A stretch of 64,000 nucleotides of DNA from Paenibacillus sp. (GTDB lineage Bacteria; Bacillota; Bacilli; Paenibacillales; Paenibacillaceae), in NCBI GenBank assembly GCA_023512345.1, contig JAILZT010000005.1, forward strand, positions 248,001 to 312,000, read 5' to 3'. A program made the translations under genes and the position numbers. Positions within the stretch are counted from its first letter, which is position 1. Each line of letters begins with the position of its first letter. Under the pieces are notes generated by a model. The model did no database searches. It was not told where the DNA came from and was given only the letters and a program-made list of their open reading frames with translations. Below are positions 61,501 to 64,000 of this stretch, piece after piece.

Positions 61501-63532
61501 TTCCGTCTGAAGCTCCTACTACAAAAGAATAGGTCCCGGCTTGTGATGGGCTCCAAGAAAATACACCCGTGCTCTCATTGATTACAGCACCCTCCGGTAA
61601 ATTATCTACCTGATAGGTAACTACATCCGTTGCATTTGAGTCTGTTGCCGAGAAATCATAATGGATCGTTGCCTCGGACCCAACATAGGTAAATAAATTC
61701 AAAGCTGCCTTTCCAGCATTAAATACGGGAGGCGTTAGCTGTACACCGGCTTTTATATTAATGTGGTCGATGTCAACTGTAGTGCCGTTTCCTTTAACCT
61801 TAAGATAAGCTAGGTCACCTAAACCCTGAAAATTCCCCATCGTATAGGTCACATATTTCCACTGACCCTTCGTATCCGGCAAAGTCAAGGTATCGTTAAT
61901 ACTATAACTCATTTCCAATTTGGCTACCCCATGGGTCCGAATCCTGAATCCAATGTTTTTCTCACTGGTACCCGAACCAATAAGCGCAATTTCACTTCCC
62001 TCTTCCGTTGCTAAGAACTCTACAAAAGATGTATCTCCCTCTTGCTTAACCGTCGAATTACTATCAAATGCCGTATAGCGATCTTCAATTTCTCTCAATG
62101 GATCTACAATTGGTTTCACAAGATACTTTGTACCTTCAACCTCAGCCGCTTTAGGGATAAAAAGCCAGAAGTCTCCTCCACCATCTACTCCATCCCAATT
62201 GTATGACACTCTCTTAGCAAACATTTGAGTAAAGTATGGCGCTATTTCTTCTATGTTTATTCCAGCTGTATATTTATAATAATAGAAAAGCTCCCACACA
62301 TTTTGAGTTAATCTTCCTCTGTACTGCTCTGACAGTTCTTTATAAATGATGGTTGGATTTCCATTCACATCAGTATGGGCCGCCACCGGTGTCCAAGGCG
62401 TATCATGTCCTATCATGAACTGAGCAAAATAGTCAGCAGCTTTTAGAATTCGATCATTCAGAAATTCGTATGGATTTACTGCATTCGCCGCTGTGGATAC
62501 CGTCCCCACGATAGGATCTACTTTTGTTCCCTGGGCAAGCAATAAACGCGATAAAATTTCCGCATTGGTTATGTCTCCAGCACCATGTGCTTGATCCCGG
62601 CCCATTTCTACATGCTGAACTCTTGGAGGATCTACCGCTTCCCCGGTCAATATATTTGTATCTACCAGTCTAAATAATGGCTTTATGGCACCATTTTGAC
62701 CTTGATCTACAGCTGTCTTATTAACCGTAAACCACTCTACTCCCTCATTATACCTAGCTCTATTGCCCGTAAAGATATAGCCTGCCATAGCTCCTAGCAG
62801 AGGATACTGATGCTGGTTCATAAAATAGTTATTATCATGCTGAAACGTCTCAATTACTGGAGTTATAAGGTTAGTAGTAAAATCTGTTGTATCTTTATCT
62901 GTCCACTTTAGTTCTTCTGTTCTAGAGCTTGTATACCTTAATATCTCTGCGGCTGAAACCATACGATTAAGAGGAATTCCCGTGTGAATATGTGCATCAT
63001 TAAAATACATGTATTTAGCGGGATCCATCTGAGACCAAATTCGGATAATATGCATGGCATTAGACCGATAAGTCTCTTCACCGGTTACATAAAACAAAAT
63101 GGATTGGGTATAAGCCTTCAAGCCATCTGCTATAAATCTCGAATTAAAGCTTTGGCTATTAAAAGCATCACTGCCTGGTTTCGTTGGATCAGTGCCGCTC
63201 TGGTTGCTGGACGAGACGGTCTTTGAAGCGGAGGATGACTTAAGCATTTCATTATAATAAGTAATCCAAGGTTCTTTTTGAGCCAGTACCTGATTCCTCA
63301 TATTTTCAAGAGTATCCTTAGTAGGTCCAACACCAGGGTGTTTGAATCCGCTTTCATCTATGACCTCATTAATCGTTGGTAGAAAATCCATCATCATTAA
63401 TGGCTCTGTAGTTTCTGCTGCAGATACCCTAATCGACAAAGGCAGGATCGTCGCTATTATACTAATAGATACAACTGTAGACAAAATACGCATCAACGAT
63501 TTTTTAAAATAAGGCACTTTAACATCACTCAA
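58595..63532 (-). CDS. Giant secreted polysaccharide lyase with discoidin-type domains
   Basis: 1,645 residues from TTG 63532 (GGAGG 7 nt upstream). Signal peptide ends near SIRVSAAE (about 39). N-terminal alginate-lyase-like alpha-barrel to about 400 (MYFNDAHIHTGIPLNRMV, HDNNYFMNQHQYPLLGAMAG, HVEMGRDQAHGAGD). Then a beta sandwich and a putative Ig domain (SWSPSQAGTYSFVVGASDGT). Three F5/8 type C-like modules follow, two of them an internal duplication of about 270 residues (VVQGSNDNSTWTTIST, VPYRYIRMYN). After a bacterial Ig-like region the C-terminus (about 1560-1645) resembles a FIMAH surface-attachment domain. Degrades an anionic polysaccharide outside the cell; the exact substrate is not readable. 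Confidence 0.85.
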   Translation of the reverse strand: MSDVKVPYFKKSLMRILSTVVSISIIATILPLSIRVSAAETTEPLMMMDFLPTINEVIDESGFKHPGVGPTKDTLENMRNQVLAQKEPWITYYNEMLKSSSASKTVSSSNQSGTDPTKPGSDAFNSQSFNSRFIADGLKAYTQSILFYVTGEETYRSNAMHIIRIWSQMDPAKYMYFNDAHIHTGIPLNRMVSAAEILRYTSSRTEELKWTDKDTTDFTTNLITPVIETFQHDNNYFMNQHQYPLLGAMAGYIFTGNRARYNEGVEWFTVNKTAVDQGQNGAIKPLFRLVDTNILTGEAVDPPRVQHVEMGRDQAHGAGDITNAEILSRLLLAQGTKVDPIVGTVSTAANAVNPYEFLNDRILKAADYFAQFMIGHDTPWTPVAAHTDVNGNPTIIYKELSEQYRGRLTQNVWELFYYYKYTAGINIEEIAPYFTQMFAKRVSYNWDGVDGGGDFWLFIPKAAEVEGTKYLVKPIVDPLREIEDRYTAFDSNSTVKQEGDTSFVEFLATEEGSEIALIGSGTSEKNIGFRIRTHGVAKLEMSYSINDTLTLPDTKGQWKYVTYTMGNFQGLGDLAYLKVKGNGTTVDIDHINIKAGVQLTPPVFNAGKAALNLFTYVGSEATIHYDFSATDSNATDVVTYQVDNLPEGAVINESTGVFSWSPSQAGTYSFVVGASDGTSVSTKDVIIVVTNDRQSAIDAAIAPYNANTIYIQSTLDRYKQVYDDAMNLISSASDEVFYQQLSDLSSAVQSLQELTPLLKDGSMNYANMFVASTIGNGVPNLLDNYAGSFAVYTSAKNLTHTMDFGPSFKVSANAFELQVRASFPERIGGVTLFGSNDGTTWIRLTPDTTKVNEDMQRLEVEEGLENEQFRFLKMQMIEPSSTMLEVAEFRIFGERYETINKITSVSISSDQSLKNRIVPGNTIKLSFKSTEKINAVNVSIQGQNAIIKSDDNLNWTAELVVDRSVPIGTVKFSIHYKTASGIDGSETIFTTDGSTLFIADESDLISNVLNMTTLSDSNGRTQADLLATASALFDNNLGSVTDFRLNGSGYGGYITFDMKEGNMATLSKVELIARQDNYYNRINGTVVQGSNDNSTWTTISTAAASTTDWQTLSINSTVPYRYIRMYNAGNWYGNIAELRLHGNVKVLAKLSSVSISSDQSLRKRIVTGNTVKLSFQSIEPINTVKVRIQGQDAIVNTVDNMNWTAHAIMDESVSVGTVKFSINYKTADGSDAPLKSSTTDNSTLFIADVTGLISNITSLTNLIDSSTGRTASVTLQNANNIFDSNLGSISDFRNGTSGSGASITFDFKVDNQVVLSRVDLLARQDNYYTRINGTVVQGSNDNSTWTTISTPAASTAEWQTLSINSKVPYRYVRIYNGNSWFGNMAELRLYAEAADVTPPVTTDDAPQGWVNQDSIIHFQANDTESGVASTYFTLNGGVQQTGNTVTLSTDGVHTLVYWSVDVAGNVESAKTVNINLDTIGPQISVTGIVYGNFSDASDIVPVVTLEDNLSGVDNSKIKVTLEGTQYQLGETIQLYKLPLGTHTFIVNVSDLAGNITSETVAFNTFASIEGLEQLVARFTANQSIDNTGVSNSLQMKLEQNDLPSFIQEVEMNLNSFIHEVEAQSGKHIDAESAAYLLRDARALLL

Positions 63533-63568
63533 TTGAATTCCTCCATTCTTATACTGTATCAACAACTT

Positions 63569-63596
63569 ACAATAACGAAAGCGCTCTTTCTATTGT
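63569..63596 (-). promoter_or_regulatory. Palindromic operator / cre-like site before the lyase gene
   Basis: ACAATA...TATTGT and GAAAG...CTTTC form a nested imperfect palindrome around GCGCT. CGAAAGCGCTCTTT matches 11 of 14 cre positions. It overlaps a plausible -35 (TTATTG) for a TATAAG -10. Confidence 0.45.
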
Positions 63597-63645
63597 AATA
63601 TCATTCGAATTACTAAAAATTCTTTCGAATTTCCATTTAGGAACG

Positions 63646-63687
63646 CAAAAAAAGAAGCTCCCGCCTCATTAAGGCTGAAAGAGCTTC
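63646..63687 (-). terminator. Terminator after the right-edge GNAT gene
   Basis: Minus-strand GAAGCTC (63681-63687) pairs with GAGCTTC (63654-63660), with an inner GCCT/AGGC pair, then TTTTTTT. Confidence 0.8.
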
Positions 63688-63722
63688 ATTAGTAAAGGCA
63701 AAACCGCTATCCATTTATCAGA

Positions 63723-64000
63723 TTAGGTTAGCTCTGAAATAAACATCGGTGTGACTCCATCCTCTGTATTAAAACCAACTTTTTTATAGAAATCCACTGC
63801 ATCTGAATATGAAATGAGTACTTTTGTTTTACAATCTTTATATCGATCAAGCATAATATTCATGATTTCTTTCCCTATACCTCTACTTTTATAACTCGGA
63901 TGAACAACTAAATAATGAAAATAAACGGTTAATACCCCGTCTGACAAGGCATTTATTAAACCAATAAGCTTGTCACCCTCCCATGCTGCTACAATTGAAT
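63723..64000 (-). CDS. GNAT acetyltransferase, 5' end outside the window
   Basis: The frame runs through the right edge: SIVAAWEGDKLIGLINALSD, then VYFHYLVVHPSYKSRGIGKE (acetyl-CoA loop RxxGIG) and ALDFYKKVGF-like end (DAVDFYKKVGFNTEDGVTPM). About 92 residues visible, C-terminal half only. Small-molecule GNAT type. Its terminator is at 63646-63687. Confidence 0.88.
   Translation of the reverse strand, partial: SIVAAWEGDKLIGLINALSDGVLTVYFHYLVVHPSYKSRGIGKEIMNIMLDRYKDCKTKVLISYSDAVDFYKKVGFNTEDGVTPMFISELT

Overview
The window looks like a chromosomal segment of a spore-forming, low-to-mid GC Firmicute, most probably a Paenibacillus. The evidence is the classical Bacillales order rbgA-lepB-rplS / trmD-rimM-khpA-rpsP-ffh-ylxM, strong AGGAGG ribosome binding sites with many GTG/TTG starts, YesM/YesN-type sugar sensing, two YjcZ-family spore miniproteins, and a 1,645-residue secreted polysaccharide lyase with discoidin-like domains. 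No rRNA or tRNA gene and no CRISPR array was seen.

Layout. 0-0.6 kb: the 5' part of an IS605-type TnpB gene cut by the window edge. 0.9-9.6 kb: housekeeping block for translation and protein export, all on the minus strand, interrupted at 3.6-5.4 kb by a plus-strand lipoprotein gene, a candidate structured small RNA and a five-copy 51-bp tandem repeat. 9.7-15.7 kb: haemolysin III-like membrane protein, M32 carboxypeptidase, beta-carbonic anhydrase, a two-gene ABC exporter and a Tyr/Gly/Pro-rich protein. 15.7-26.8 kb: an apparent arabino-oligosaccharide module with a sugar ABC importer (two permeases and a binding lipoprotein, no ATPase), a YesM/YesN two-component system, a DUF6171 miniprotein, two GH51 arabinofuranosidases and a divergent ArsR-type regulator that probably controls the module.

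27-43 kb is an accessory region. It begins at a yyaL (DUF255) gene whose TCHWCH active-site codons are split by a 17-nt insertion carrying a stop codon. The same junction, with a fragment of the yyaL 5' end, recurs twice more, about 1.7 and 6.3 kb away, and a fourth partial site lies near 37.1 kb. Between these sites are small genes of immunity-protein character (TPR, HEAT, DUF3888, unknowns), three roughly 147-bp direct repeats, and at least eight copies of a short repeat (core CCCGTTAGCTTAAT), often as direct repeat - hairpin - direct repeat and mostly just past the stop codon of a minus-strand gene. This looks like a tandem accretion of integrated elements combined with a gene-cassette array.

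43-57 kb: amidohydrolase plus a very large GNAT-fused protein, a DapA-family aldolase, lipoproteins, methyltransferases, an XRE/DUF5680 regulator, a lipoteichoic-acid-synthase-like sulfatase, a class 3 lipase and acetyltransferases. 57-58.5 kb: an Rrf2 repressor with its NmrA-type oxidoreductase target. 58.6-63.5 kb: the giant polysaccharide lyase. A GNAT gene runs off the right edge.

Functions rest on recognised motifs and gene order read by eye; no database search was run. Starts were moved from the longest open frame where a ribosome binding site or family N-terminus decided it.
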